Source: Galerina marginata (lineage: Eukaryota; Basidiomycota; Agaricomycetes; Agaricales; Galerinaceae). From it: 64,000 nt of DNA. Both the position numbers and the translations under genes were made by a program. Position 1 is the stretch's first letter, and every line of letters begins with the position of its first letter. The stretch covers positions 1,984,001-2,048,000 of the forward strand of contig JAECYW010000011.1 in NCBI GenBank assembly GCA_023014335.1, in the 5' to 3' direction. A model generated the notes under the pieces. The model was given only the letters and a program-made list of their open reading frames with translations. It made no database searches and was not told the origin of the DNA. Shown one piece after another: positions 32,690-49,916 of this stretch.

Positions 32690-35600
32690 TTAAGGATACA
32701 TGGTATTCGAAGGGAAAACTACACCGTCAGAGCGAATGAGAATGATTGGTCGTCGTTTAATGATCTGCGACTCAGGCGGCAGACAACCCAGAACCTCGGT
32801 GCACCTAACTTCCACATAGGGTGAAGGCTCGGATCCGAAGAAGACGCTGACTGGGTCCGTCTTGGAGAAGTTCTCGCCGTAAACGGTGAGCATCTTCGAC
32901 GCGTGGGGATTGGGTTTCGACAGCACGGCTCGCGACGAGGCGCAGTTCGATTTCGGTGCCTCTGCCGCGCGATCGGGAGGAAGGTATTTCACGACACCAG
33001 GGAAGGGCGTTACAGGTTTCGAGGGTATAGGGAACGAACCCGTCTGTGGTGCGTGTTGGTTGTCAAAGAGGACGGGGGGAACGTAGAAGTTGTAGCGGAT
33101 TTGATCTATGACGGAAAGGTGAGTAAAAAGTATTAATTCAGAGAAAAAAACCTTGGTACGTACCAGTGCCGACAATGGTCCAGACGCTGGTCTCCCCGAT
33201 ATCGACTTGCCAGAGAGCTCCTGACGATGCTCCAGAATCGCTCGACGATCCGCGACGCGAAGAAACAGGATCCAGCAGAACTTGGCCTCCGTCTTCCCTT
33301 GCCGACAGGCTTGTTGATTCCGCCTGCGCTCGACGTCGAACGCTTCTTCTTCATGACGCGACCTCCGTCATTAGACGGCAGGAATTCCGACGCTGAAGGG
33401 GATGCAGGAGCGCTGTCAACTTTCCCAGGATGGGAGAAGTATTCGTTGGCGCTTGAGGGGCCGGCAGTTGGCGATATGGGTGAACCAGGGAGGGCAGGGG
33501 AGTTCGCACCAGCGCCCTGACTGGTATTCCACTGACGCCCGTCGATTGGACGATAGGTGTTAACCTTCTCGCCCATGCACGACAAGAAAGCGCCTGTGAC
33601 TCCCGGAGTACCGGGGTCAGGCATGCCTTTGTTAGGATCGTAAACCTCAAAGGCGATCTTGTGGAGCTGAGAGACGGGGTCCCCACAAACTTCTCCGGGA
33701 GAGCAGTAGTGGTCGGCGATACCCTTGGCACCTTCTTGCAGACCTCCGCCGACGACAGTAGTTTGATGGTCTACCTTGCGGATAATCAAAACAGGGCTGA
33801 CGACGCCGGAAGTCAGGCACTGCAAGACGACAGTCTGGTTGTAGTATATAGGGATTTGGGACCCATTGTTGGTGAATGGGATCGCGTTCGGAGGAGGAGA
33901 CGGGTAATCGGGCTGTGGAGGTGGTGGCGGTGGTGCATCAAGACCTGCACCAGCAGGTTTGTTAACGTCGACGATGTACATGACGAAAGGATCTGGTTTA
34001 CGGAATGAGTAAACGAAGAGTTGAATTCTAACGTTTTGAGCTTACCCCAGCTGGCGGTCCTGGCAATAAAAGAAGGGGTGGTCGATCGCGATCTCTGGTC
34101 GAGACCCATGAGAGGGGCACCATCAGACCCCTTGAACGACTGAGCCTGACCCAGAAACGCAAAGATATTTTGTGGAAACTGTCTGAGAGCGCAAGCGATG
34201 GAACAAAGATATTGTCGATCCATGATTGATGCAAACTGTAAGCGAGCCAAAATTAATTCCTTCCTCTTTGAGAAAAAATGAATCCCACTGACGCTCCAAA
34301 TTCTTGGCGCTTTGCCTCTTCTTACTGGGCTTGCTGATGACTTTAATTGGTCGACTAGGGAAAACACCAATGACCCGTTCGGGTTCATCGTCAGAGGCTG
34401 GAGCGGTAATTTTCACGAGCGCCTCGACCTTTTTCTTCTTTTCGTCGACGTCGGAAATAAAAAGCTGTTTGCCGACGCAGCGTCCGATGTAGGTCGTCCC
34501 TGTAGGAGGGTCGCTGACATCGAAGGACTTGCCTGACGATCCCGTCCATTCAATGGTTCCTTCTTGTGGAGCGGGTTCGCCAGAGATTGAAACAACCACC
34601 CGTGGTGGACAAAGTTTTGGATCTTCTCCGCGACGGATGACGTCTGTCCACCATGAGTTGCCAATCATGATAGCGGTCGGAGGAGGGCAAAGGAATCTAA
34701 GCGAAGTTAATAAGACGCGAAAAACCTCAAATTAAAGAAGTGCACGAACCGCTTCTCGGTTCCGTAGGATTTTTGAGCCACTTTGCTGGACATGACTATG
34801 ACAGTTCGCTCTCCAAAGGCCAATCGGTTGGGCGTCCGAACATACTGATCGAGGAAGGGTCTAAATTGCGGATAAGCTCACAATCCCATTTTTTGAAAGA
34901 GGCAAATTACCGAATAAAGGTTTGGAGGTCGTTAGAAGCGCCCATCATGGGGTGTCCTTGAAGCTTCATGCGAGCCAGTGTTTCATCGACAGTATGCATA
35001 CGCATCTCGGGATGAGAGTTGCCGAGGTAATGCATGTCGTCGTAAGGAGAAACAGGATTCTCTCGGAAGGAGTGAGTAGCATGCGGAGCTACACCGCGCA
35101 TGAGGTCTGAACCGTGGTTGTTGGGTATATGGGAGGGAACGCCTGAGGGAGGCCCTGTCGGGTGACTGTAACGATCAGGCGGGAATCGGCCAAGCCGATC
35201 ATGGAAGTGCTGCATAGCAGAAGGTCCAAATGGAAGGCCATTGTTTATGTTGCTGATCGTATAATCGTCGGGGTATTCTGAGTGATAGCCATTGTTGCCG
35301 ACGCCAGGAAGCCGTCGCTCGTGAATATCGCCGAAGCCTTGAGGGGGGTAGTCTTTACCGGCAACAGACGGAGGGAAGCCGCCTTGATGGTGCAAACCGC
35401 CGACGGGGTCAGACGGAGTGAGGGGGGAAACTTTACCGCTGCTGAGGTTGGTGATGATGTCGTATGGGTTCCCGTTGGAACCGTTAAAAGACGGAACGGA
35501 GTCTCCAAACGACGGGTGCGAGTAGATGCCCTCGGAGTTCATTCCGAAACTGGGGCCCAGAGAAGAGGACGAGGACGCGTTGGTGCGGTAGCGCTGAGAA

Positions 35601-36291
35601 GTGAAGAGGTGGGGGATGTGGAATCGGAAAAGAGGCTGTAGTTGGAGTGGTCTGCGGTATCCATAGACTCTGACTGGTCAAATGAATGGTGCTGAAGGTG
35701 GCCGTTGATATGGGGGTGGGTGGGCGAGGAAGCGTTGACGTTGTCCGAGTTGTGCATGTTGAAGGACTGGTCGAGGTCGGACTGAGGATAGAGGCTGTGC
35801 TGGGGTTGGCTGTTGGGCGCTGGGAAGTCGAGCGACATTTTTTTGTCCCTGGGGTTAAGGATCTCTGAAAGGTCCCAACGGTTTAGTTCTGGCTGTGCTG
35901 GGCGGGTTGAAACTGGAGGACTGTCGTTCATTCCACTTTCTGATCGCCGTGCGGGATATGCCGAGTTAGTTGGCCAGACACCAGCACCTTGCGCCATTGC
36001 ACTCACCACCTCTGTATTCGACCGCCTTTATGTACCTAGTACGCTGCTCTTCCTCGATGATGTCAAGGGTTTGCGCTTTCTCGTCGCGCTGTATCCCTGA
36101 ATCGACAAATGTCAGTTTTCCAGCGCCAGGATATAGGTCCCAGGATTTTACCTTGCGAGGATGACCCGATGTGGGGTGTTTGTTCAGAGGGACGTAAATG
36201 CAACAAAAGAGGGTCTGTATGATTCTTAAATGCTGATCGTCTTTTATCAGAATGATACCTTGCGCCGAACTCTATTTCGACCGTTTGACAT
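32690..36291 (-). CDS. CSL-family (CBF1/Su(H)/Lag-1) transcription factor
   Basis: Sequence-specific nuclear factor of the fungal Cbf11/Cbf12 group. Small 5' exons encode MSNGRNRVRRK, TLFCCIYVPLNKHPTSGHPR and a charged helix (RDEKAQTLDIIEEEQRTRYI). A GT-AG intron leads into a long low-complexity region (NDSPPVSTRPAQPELNRWDL). The CSL core follows: KVAQKSYGTEKRFLCPPP, IGNSWWTDVIRRGEDPKLCP, LCINHGSTISLFHRLRSQTV, STKYLCVSG (DNA-contacting RHR-N), FVMYIVDVNKPAGAG, VVLQCLTSGVVSPVLIIRKV with QLHKIAFEV (beta-trefoil), then ALWQVDIGETSVWTIVGT and a C-terminal IPT/TIG domain. Linker insertions rich in Pro and Ser are typical of fungal members. Frame breaks are one missing base near 35594-35604, one extra near 34138-34142 and one extra near 33263-33268. 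Confidence 0.88.
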
Positions 36292-39200
36292 GGCCGCGGA
36301 TTCCGGTTGGATCCACTGAGATCACAGATTTACCTCCGTTTTCTATCTTGAACATATTATCCAAACTGCTTTCCATATTTCCCCACATTCTCGCGCCTCC
36401 CTTCTTCCTCAGCCTATCGGTTTCTGCGCTTCTCTGGCTCTGCGTGCTCGCCAACCCGCTCCGAAATAATTACCCCACTGCCCGATTGGTCCTGCTCTCT
36501 ACATCCACGTGGAACTCATGTTGCCGTGTCGGCGGAAATACTTGATGAATCTCATCTCCTCGATCGCTCTCAGATCTTGAATTAATGTTTCGGCACCCCC
36601 CGCTGTTTGTGTTTTCCAAGATTTACACCCATTTGCGCCGAAACGATGGAGGCTTTCAAAGGTGCGTTCCTTCGATCCATGGACCCATCCCGCATATTTC
36701 ATCCTCCATCTCAGGTCCAGTACACGCTCAGAGTTGACCTGGAGATTATTCGCGTTAGCATGTACCTGCGTATAACTTCCGACCACCCTCAAAAGTCTTG
36801 GTCATGGGTGCCCATTTAAATAATCCAAAAAACTCTGCAACTCCTTAGAAACCATTCGGCAGTATTTCGATGCACCATGTTCTTTGGCAAGTAGATTCGA
36901 ATGTGCCTGCAATTGATCAAGTCAGAAATTAGAACTGTTGTTCGTCCAAGTCTATCCAACAATATATCATTTAGTTTATCGAGACTTCAGTGTGCCATCT
37001 CTCAAAGTCACGGACGCACCCGAGAAGAGGGAATGACGGCATAGAACCGAAAGACTGAATAAAAAACCAAAGATGCACATGGGCAGCTCTTGATCACGCG
37101 TCAGCAGATTGCGGGCGTGCCTACATCGCCTAAATACTCCTCTTTTTTTAAACCGATGGAGCTCTCTTTCCAAAATTTCAAGGTTAGCACTTGAGTTTGT
37201 CCAGTACACCGAAAGCATAACATTGCCTCTGTAATATATCTCCGTACATTGCACTAAGAGCCGGCGGCTCCACTACACACTGTCTGTTGTATGACGTCTC
37301 GGACATTATCCACATACCAACGTCTTGGACATGGAAAAAATAGGCATGAAATGAACATCCAGGCCTCCAAAACAGGTGTGCCTGATCGACTTTTGAAAAC
37401 GCATTCTAGGACGACGGGAGCACAAGCCCTGCAAGATTTGGGAGGAGCCTCCCAAGGACTTGTCACTGGCATACTTCAGAAGCACTTTCTACTGCGCATC
37501 GATGTATATTCGTAAGCTTGCAAGAAAGGAAGACATAAATAGTCTCAACTTATCATCTTCACCATGTGCCATAAGCGCGCCAACTTTTGACAGTGATTCA
37601 AAAGGGGGTACTTAACTTTGGATAATGCTTTATTGAGGCCGCCGTGACCAGTCTTGATGGCTGCGATGGCCCGGCTGGATTCGATCTTTGGGAGATGATG
37701 CCTTGCAGAAATCCAAATGTCCTTAAAAGCGCGGTGTTGTGAGGGTAATTGGCGAATAAGATCATGGGAGTTTTAAAATGGTCACTTATTTTCCGCCGGA
37801 ACCCTCCAGAGTAGGCCATTACGGGATGCCTTAAATGAATTGTTCCTTGATTAGATAGACCAGGAAAGGTCAGTGAGATTACCCAGATTACCTTTTACTG
37901 GGATACTCACCAAAGAATGAGTATCTCGAGAGTATCCATCGGGAGCCGGAGGATTGGCTGTATGAAACCATCGGATCCTGGTCATGGGTCCAACTTCCGG
38001 ATCTCCTGTTCTGAGTTGCACAGATGCCGTCGACTTGTAGCCATTATGCATCAAGGAAGCCAGGCATGATTGGCAAAGCCAAGGCTAATGAAATGAAGAG
38101 GTGGACAGTATCAATTTCAACTCAACTCGGTAAACCGTCTTTTCGATTTGCAAGGTGCGCACCAAATACCCGAGGTTTCAAAGCATGAAGGCCATACTTT
38201 ACATAAAGGAAGATATGCCATTTCTTGTTTGGGCATACCATGTTCTGTTGGGCTTGATGCTTGCTGTCTGAACAACACTGCTGCTGTCGTATCGATCTCC
38301 AGGAGAAATATGAGTACACCCTTTTTGATCGAGAATTTGGTCCACTCAGAAGCCGGGGATGGGCTGGACTCGAAAGTATTGACGGGAACAGGGTAAAAAA
38401 AAAAGCTCCCGTAGAACCGATCTATACCGACCTGCTGTTGAGAACGATGCCATTCTGCGGCAAATGCTAACATAGTGAATAAGCGAGTACATAGAAAGAG
38501 TGTTGATGTAGTGTATGATGCTCGGAAAGTAGTGGGGCTCTAGTTCAGAATAAGGGAGTGCTGGATTAATCATACTCGGGGATGGTTTGAAGGTCGGCCG
38601 AAGCACCTGAGCAAGTCCAAAAACCTGACAATGCATCCCAGTAATATGTCTAGATCACAGAAGTACGGGTTTCTCGCCCAGTGCACCAGTTGCAACAGAG
38701 TTCTTGGGGGATCGAAGTGCGATGAAGAGACCGATTGTATCGAGGCGGCCCAGACCATAAGCGTTGAGGTGTAACAAGTTATTTAATAGATCGTTTGTGC
38801 AGCAAGACGCGTCGAACGAGCTTTCTCCTCGGAAATGCGTTCAAAATCAGGCAGTAGTAAAAAGGTTTAGGCGTGTTGAGCGCCCATTTCATTTTCAGCG
38901 TGTGATGCTTCGCACATCTCGACAAGCTCTCGAAAGCGGGCATGCGAAGAAAGATAGATGCGTAGAAGCCGAGGATAAGTCATGGGGGACGTCTAAAACG
39001 ACGATGAACCTAAGTTTGGAGTGCGAGGCAGAGCTATGAAGCCAAGCAAAGTTCATTGCAGCCCCAACAGTTTGTGACGGCGCGAGTGACGGTGACGACT
39101 GTACCGCGGCTGTCCAATATCCCGCTCACCCTTCGCTCACCGACTTGGACTCTCCTCACCTCCCCTCAGACGACCTGCACATCTGCGCCCGGCAGCCCTT

Positions 39201-39322
39201 TCTCTTTTTACTGGCTGCTTGCTGTACATATCTATTTCACACTGCCAATTAGGCCGTAAAGGAGCCCAGGAGGTTCTTTCTCTGATAACGCAGCGTCGCA
39301 TCCGCCACGAGTTTCGAGCAAG
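36292..39322. other. 3.0-kb gene-poor region
   Basis: Between the CSL start and the uncharacterised gene at 39323. Short open frames such as 38117-38473 (-) and 38764-39039 (+) show no motif or consistent splice sites. No transposon protein signature is visible. It may hold long regulatory DNA for the CSL gene or a non-coding transcript. Confidence 0.5.
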
Positions 39323-41061
39323 ATGTCAGGCTCGTCCTATCGTTTGCAGGCCTCACGGCCACGCCAGCCGCCTTCCCCCCTCAACTTTGACAACTCTTTC
39401 CAGTCTTCATCCGTTGTGAGCAGCAACCACGACTCACAAACCCTTCTCTATGACCTCCCCTCGACTGTCTCCATGTCCCCTCCAACAAGTCCGAAATCGG
39501 TTGGACGTATGATTTCACCCTCGTCCCCATCATTTCCAGGACGCTCTAAGGTACCCAGAAGCGGCAGACCGACACCTCCGCCGAGCAGTCGAAACAGATC
39601 AGCAACACCATCAGGAGTGGCCTCAAGTGAACTTGAGCTCTTCGCAGAATATTGTCGAGCCTGGTAGGTTATATACTGTCTATCAGAGTATCATTATCAA
39701 CGTACCCCGATAATGTTCAGGTATTATTGTCAGGACGATAATTCAGGCCGACTTATGACACAAACTCTTGCCACCTTACCTCCTTCGCAGCGTGCGCCTT
39801 TTTCCAGGCTTCAAGCTTCGATACGATCAGCATATCATCGTTCTGTGAACGCACGCAGACATGCTGAATTCCAAGCCCATCTAAGTGCCACTACGCCAGG
39901 TGGCTCCTTGATGCCCCATGCCAGACTAAATCCTCGTGAAAAAACTGCACAAAAAGGTATGTTAATCGACTATCACCGCTGTCATAGGTTTGTAACCTTT
40001 TTTGCTTGTCCTATGAAGAGCGCTATGAACGAATGGAACGTTTTGTCCGCAATTGGTGCAATGCAGGAATGCCTGGTACCAAACCTTTTTTCGAGGCGTA
40101 AGTTTATCTACGGCCTTCCGTCGAATTCCCTTTCACTTATGTTATTTTTGACAGCCTGTGGGCCTTGATGCGACTGCAAGTTATTCCAGAGGATCTTGGT
40201 GGTGCAGGACGGAATCGAATTGAATGGGAGTTTGATGACGCCGTATTCAAAGAAGCAGCGTATGTCAGCGGTCTTTTTCCTTCTGCATTATTCACTGATG
40301 ACTTTTCTGTTCTATTTGCGCAGTGGGAAGGATTTTATGCTCGAAGCCATAGACTTTCTTAAAGGGGTTCGTATTTCTCATGCAACAGTCAAAACTATTT
40401 CTTACTTGACATCAATTGAGATCAGGTACTGGCATTCGAAGAGACACCCTCTTTAAAGATCTCGGGCACTTCTTACGGACACAGGAAAGACTCGAGTTTA
40501 GCCGCAATACATTCTCGCGCGCAATCACAACCTCTACCTTCTCATCAGAAAGCTGAAGTCACCCCAACTGTGCAACCGAAGCGTTCACGGGCTCCGAGCG
40601 ATCCATTCTTAGACGCCCCCCACTCTCGATCCCTCGGGACCTCCTCACATTCACCGAATACAGAGTCATTGCTAGCATCTACAGGCACTGATGGCGAAGA
40701 ATCACCAAGTCCTGTGGCTCCCTACGGAGACACTCCAAGCCCTCATTTAAACGAAGATACTTACGACGACGCTGACGAGCAGTATCTTCGGGTCTGGACA
40801 TCGCCTGATTTGGCAAACCCTGAAATCTTACAACTCCTCGAATTATTTCCTTCATTTGTCTCCCGACGGCCCTTGCCTCGTTTTCCACTTCCTCAGTCCC
40901 GGCACGTGGACATCGAAGAGGGAGAAGATGAAGGACTTGAGGGAAGACAAATCCATTTCGGGACGGGATCAATGTGGGTCAGCTCGAAGCAGCGCAGCGA
41001 TGCCTGGGAAGGTGGTTGGTGGACTAGATTCATCATGTGGTGGAGGAGGATATTTTGCTAA
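39323..41061 (+). CDS. Uncharacterised basidiomycete protein
   Basis: A well-formed multi-exon gene of unknown function; all splices are GT-AG and the frame is unbroken. The N-terminal 110 residues are Ser/Pro-rich and disordered. The conserved core is helical: YYCQDDNSGRLMTQTLATLP, ERYERMERFVRNWCNAGMPG, FFEALWALMRLQVIPEDLGG, NRIEWEFDDAVFKEAAGKDF and MLEAIDFLKG. A second disordered region follows, with LRVWTSPDLANPEILQLLEL near the end. The last residues are WEGGWWTRFIMWWRRIFC, a Trp-rich amphipathic tail ending in Cys, which could bind membrane and might be lipidated. That role is a guess from composition. Confidence 0.72.
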
Positions 41062-42997
41062 CCTACTCCTATTTTTCTTTCGACTCATTTCTGCAACATG
41101 GACTGTCGCATTCGCAGATCAACACCTGACATTCTCTTTTACATCCAACGCAATCTATCGCATATCTTTCTTTGCTTGCATTCAGCATTTGGCGGACATT
41201 CGCGCTCCTTATGCATACCCTCCTGTAGTTCCTCGAACTATCTACAGTAGCCCGGATTTGGGGATCGGTGAATATTCGATCATCTATTGAATTCCGTCGA
41301 CGTCAGCGCACACGGGATCCTATACGCTTATATTCAATGGGATTATGGCAATATATTTCTTGACATCCACTGGTGGTCCAAGAAAGGCTGGAGAATCTGG
41401 AGACTGGAAATCCCCATCGTCGTTGAAAACCTGACCTATAATAAGAAACCCTGAAAGATTTTCGCAGTTCTTGTCTATGACTGTCTATCATCGCTTGTTT
41501 AAAGTTGCACAGGCCGAGCTCTCAGGCCGACTCGCGTGGCTCGCGTGGCGATAAGGACGGCCGGAATCTCATCTGTTTCTCACAGAACCAGGACGTACGC
41601 TGCGCCTCTCCCGAGTTGTCCGCACCAATGTCGGCAACCTGATCATGCCAGTTCCCTAAATCTTGGTAATAACCATGTTGAAACTGACATCATGAATACA
41701 GCCTTGTGGCGCTCTTGGGATTCTTTTTTCTTGCGGGCATTCGAAATACTTTCCTGAGGTGAAGCACCAATGTGCCGCATTATAAACGTGATGACATAGA
41801 TACAGGTCTTTGGGATCTGCCAGTTCTCAGTTCGAACACCATGGGCGTATTTGGGTCCTGGGGATCTATGGGGTCCAGGATGGTGTTAAGACCCAAGGTA
41901 CTTAAAAAAATACTACTTCTACCACTCTCCAGGTTTTTCGATTCTTTTCCGTCGTAAATGATGGATTTCGCGTTTCAATTGCGCGAAGCCAAACCGGATC
42001 TCGAAGCATATAAGCTATACAGTTACCCAAGAAAAGGTACACCCTCGTCCTGGATTTGAATGGCGCTCGAGGCTACCTGAGCGGCGCGAACCAGCACGCG
42101 ATACCGCAGAGCGGCCACCCATTATTGGCGACCAATTGAATCTCCCACAGTCTTAATTACCTGTAACGGCATCTTCGTTAACGATCGTTACCGGTGCGCC
42201 ACAATATTAGCCACGTGGTGCCTGTGAATTCCTTCCATCCCGATGCGGGACGGGGGACCATTCGCAACTAGTTAACTGCGACCTCGAAATCTACCATTAC
42301 TAGTACTACCGTTATTGAGTTGTTTTTGATAACCGAATAAGCGTCTATAAGCGTATGCAGCCGGCCAGACCACGTTAGACCACGTTTTCGAGGTGAGCTT
42401 TTTTTTCTATTCAAAAGGTATTTGACTGCGTACCACGGAAACGATGGTTATCAGATCCAGGTTCGAATTGCGAAGTCAGGGATTTATGATTTTATCAAGC
42501 CTATAAACATTCTATATAGAGCCCATGAGCCACGACAAATAGAGGTCGAGCCGGACCTTTATTTCCTTCAAGTTAATATCATTCTTCGAATCAATAAGTA
42601 CCGTACTGTTCGAGAAGTATACGAGACGAACTGTCTCGGTTATTTACGAGGTGAAATACATATACATTACATATACATTGTCCGAACTACCTAAGAGGCG
42701 CAAGGGGCGCTTATTCGCAGTCTTTACCCTGTTCAACTTACATAATAGAACCCAAGAAACCCAAGATATTCAAAAAAACTCCAGGTGCATATGAGAATAG
42801 ATGCACAACTGACGAAAGAGGAGTATAAGGCCCATCAGTCGACGCACCGAGATGGCCCGGTGGGACGAGTAAATCTACAGCACGAAGACTTGATGAAACT
42901 GTGCAGTCGAGTAGACGGTGTTCAATATACGGAGATCAAGAAGAGAAAAATATCAAAGCGAATGCCGGGAAGGTTAGGACATCCGTAAACCAGAGCC
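41062..42997. other. 1.9-kb gene-poor region
   Basis: No supported gene. Short direct repeats are visible (for example TCGCGTGGC twice near 41533-41550 and GACCACGTT twice near 42368-42385). A B-box-like GGTTCGAATTG at about 42461 lacks a matching tRNA A-box and arms. Confidence 0.45.
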
Positions 42998-44153
42998 TCA
43001 GTCGGAGTCCTGACGTTCGTATTCTGCTATGACCGCCTCCAGCTCTTTCTCGCGTGCCTTCAGCCTGCCATGGCAATCAAAGTTCAGCTTTAAAAAATAA
43101 ATAACATACTGCCTCCAAGTACGAACCCTTTCACCTCGTCTTCAAGATTTTTGATCTTGCTGTCTTTCGCTTCGCGGCTTTTGTCTGCCGCCCTCCTTTT
43201 CTTCTCAGAGCTCTCGAGTTTGCGGATGTACTCGGGAACCCGGCTAAGTTGCTGAAGCATATCAGCAATCGAATCAGCTGTCAGCTCCTTAAGATTGCCA
43301 GTCTGGTAATGTCCCTGGCGAGCCGATTTCAGAACCCATGGTGGAGGCCTATGTAAATTGGGGATCAATGATAAGCATTCTGATAAGCACTGGGCATGAC
43401 AAAACAAGAATTGGTATGTACTCACCAATCTACTGTTGATTTGTTGGCGAACAGGTGTCCCAGGAAGACTCGGTGAGGGTGCTAAGGTAGAACTGTATTG
43501 CAGCCTTGTAGGCGTCTTCGGAGCAAATGTTCCACTGCCTCCTCCCTCATTTTGGGAACCTGACAAAGTGGGGATATCAGAAATAGCGTTTTGAGCAGCC
43601 GGTTTGAACCTGGGCCGTTGCGAACTGGTCGACGGTTCGGGTTGAAGCTCTCCTTCCTGAGAGGAGGAAGGTTGGGACAAAGCAGCCTCCATAAGCCGCG
43701 TTCGTTTGAGACTAGCCGGAGAAATGCCAACATCTCCGTGCTCAGTAGCGGAAAAGGTTCTTTTCAACGATGAAGCAGGGGTTGGTGTGGAAGGCGGATT
43801 CGGCTGGCTTTGACTAGGCCGCGCGGGTGTGGTGGTAGATGAAAAAATGTTGACATCCTTGGGTTGAGACGACGGCAATTCATCAACCCAAGCTGTAACA
43901 CATTTTGAGTTCAAAACCCTTTGTTTCAGCGTATGAAGTTATGGCATACCAAAGAAGTTGCACTGAGAGCCCCTTGGTTGAGGGCACTTATAGAACTGGC
44001 TATACGCAAATGGTTATAGGGGTCCTACCTGATCACTGACGAGAAGATTGCACGATTGACGTACCGTCCAGCCGACCCCTCTGTTTTACTTGTCAAGAGA
44101 ATAGCAGGAAGTTTGTGCCCTGTACACATTGGTGCGTTATCTGAGTGGTTCAT
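42998..44153 (-). CDS. GRF zinc-finger protein with C-terminal coiled coil
   Basis: Two short 5' exons plus a third build a GRF-type zinc finger: MCTGHKLPAILLTSKTEGSA, GRQFYKCPQPRGSQCNFFAW, then VDEL. GRF fingers bind single-stranded DNA or RNA and are found in DNA repair and topology enzymes such as APE2, NEIL3 and TOP3A. Here no enzyme domain follows. The middle is a disordered Ser/Pro region, and the end is a helical segment (LKELTADSIADMLQQLSRVP) and coiled coil (EKKRRAADKSREAKDSKIKN, then LKAREKELEAVIAEYERQ). So it is probably an adaptor or nucleic-acid-binding scaffold. The junction at about 43349 (INSRL|PPPWVL) is off by one base with canonical splice sites, consistent with one extra base. 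Confidence 0.78.
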
Positions 44154-44625
44154 GGCACAGTAACTCGAATGGCGATGAGTACTGTAATGTCTGAGATGAC
44201 GGTGAGGAAGAACGACTTAATTTTGGTGCTGAGGTTGATACATAGAACCAAATATAAATGTTGTCATGACTCATGAGAAAGGTCGAGAATCACAAGTTCA
44301 CAACGCGTCGCTAATTAGTTGACGTGAACCACCGCCGTAAATTACATAACGTCAAGAGATGAAGAAAGGAGGTTTTTCAAGCTGCCTCTGTATTGTGCAA
44401 TTATTTAAGCAGTACTTGTGAGATCGACGACAATTGAACACTATGTACATACCACAGAACAGAGCTCGAATTTGTGTAATTGAAAAGGGCAATGCGATGC
44501 CGACAGATTCGATGGTTGTCACTGCAAGTTTTCCTAGCATGACTATTGCGCTACTTGGAAGACAACACAATATTGCTTGTCCAAGAATAGAAAGATCTTC
44601 TACTTGCACTCTAGCGTCTACCATC
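44154..44625. promoter_or_regulatory. Shared upstream region of GRF gene and PAC4
   Basis: 472 bp between divergent starts. An open frame runs into PAC4 from 44434, but the conserved part begins at MASENTTKVQVK (44626), so I treat the upstream part as leader. Confidence 0.4.
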
Positions 44626-45192
44626 ATGGCTTCCGAAAACACAACAAAAGTCCAAGTGAAGATCTTGCCCGCCAACGACCCGTCGTTACCGCCCCTTGTA
44701 TTGCAAATAACGCAGATGGTAGACACGTACATGCTTTGGGTTGGTACCGGTGATTCGGATACCAGAAGCGACGATATCGGGGCGGGAGAAAGAGCTGTTC
44801 TGACGGGAAATTTATGCAAGGATTGGGCCTGTGCTATGCCACCGAGAGTTGTAGGTCTTTCGTCCAATGCGGCAGCTTTCGAACTGAGCTCGTTGCGATA
44901 GCCTGGCGCTCCTTCCTCGGCAACGCCTTTGTTTCGGGCCTCAAGCTCAGATGTAGCTTTAAGTATGGCACAGCGTTTAGGTAAGGCCCGAGTCACAGAG
45001 GACTATTTGGGGGCAATGGCAGTTTGCTAAGGTCCTCATGGTTGTGTCCTAGCGAAACGGTTTCAGAAGCAGATTTTTTTGTCCGTGGACATTCCTTCTA
45101 GGTTCGACACGATGGGGCAAGGGCACCAGCTCGTTTTCGAGGCTGAAAAGGGCATTGTGGCTGCACTTAAAGAGATAGAATCCAAGGAATGA
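44626..45192 (+). CDS. Proteasome assembly chaperone 4 (PAC4/Poc4-like)
   Basis: About 150 residues in three exons. The first has LPPLVLQITQMVDTYMLWVG, the hallmark strand-turn of PAC4/PSMG4. After a GT-AG intron (AMPPR|PGAPSS) come TPLFRASSSDVALSMAQRL and, after a second intron, AKRFQKQIFLSVDIPSRF and LVFEAEKGIVAALKEIE. PAC4 pairs with PAC3 to help assemble the 20S proteasome alpha ring. The frame is intact. The call rests on motif order, length and fold pattern; other small beta-sandwich proteins are less likely. Confidence 0.75.
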
Positions 45193-45471
45193 GGAGGATA
45201 TGCACTGACCAGAATTCTATTTTTGTGTTGTCACATGGAAACAACCATCCGTAGGGATATTATCGATGAAACTTTGTAAAGTACAGTGCCGTGTCAGCTC
45301 GAAAAATTAGTAGAGAAATCGATGAATAAGAAATGGAAAGGTCGGGGTGGTGGCACAATCGATTAGCAAACCCTGAGCCCCTTAGTGACACAGCTCTTGA
45401 CCGCCATCTGCCGTCTAGAGTCCATCGACTTGGAGAGACAACTGATTCACGCCCACAATCGTCTCAGAACC

Positions 45472-49631
<4,160 letters not shown>

Positions 49632-49916
49632 TGGACGATTATTTTTCATGTTTCTTTTATTGCTCGACATTCTTCATCAATACACTGTACAAACGGATTC
49701 TTGCCTGCCATTTCGCCCACAATTTGCCAGCAATGCAGTTTTCTACGTGCAACTCACATGTGTCTCCCTCAGCAAACCGCTCTATCTAACTCTTTTTTCT
49801 ATTTGTACGACTGACAGATCGTACTTTGCATAAAGTACGAGAACTTGATGTTGATGTCAGTTCTACTCATGTTTCCTCTATATATCCGTTGACCGATGAC
49901 AAAATGTCCGTGGGGA
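49632..49916. other. Convergent 3' flanks of YAK1 and phosphatase gene
   Basis: 285 bp, AT- and pyrimidine-rich, presumably the two terminators. No coding signal. Confidence 0.45.

Noticed and set aside
42461..42472. B-box-like GGTTCGAATTG suggesting a tRNA gene
   Set aside because: No A-box at the right distance and no acceptor or anticodon stem could be folded around it.
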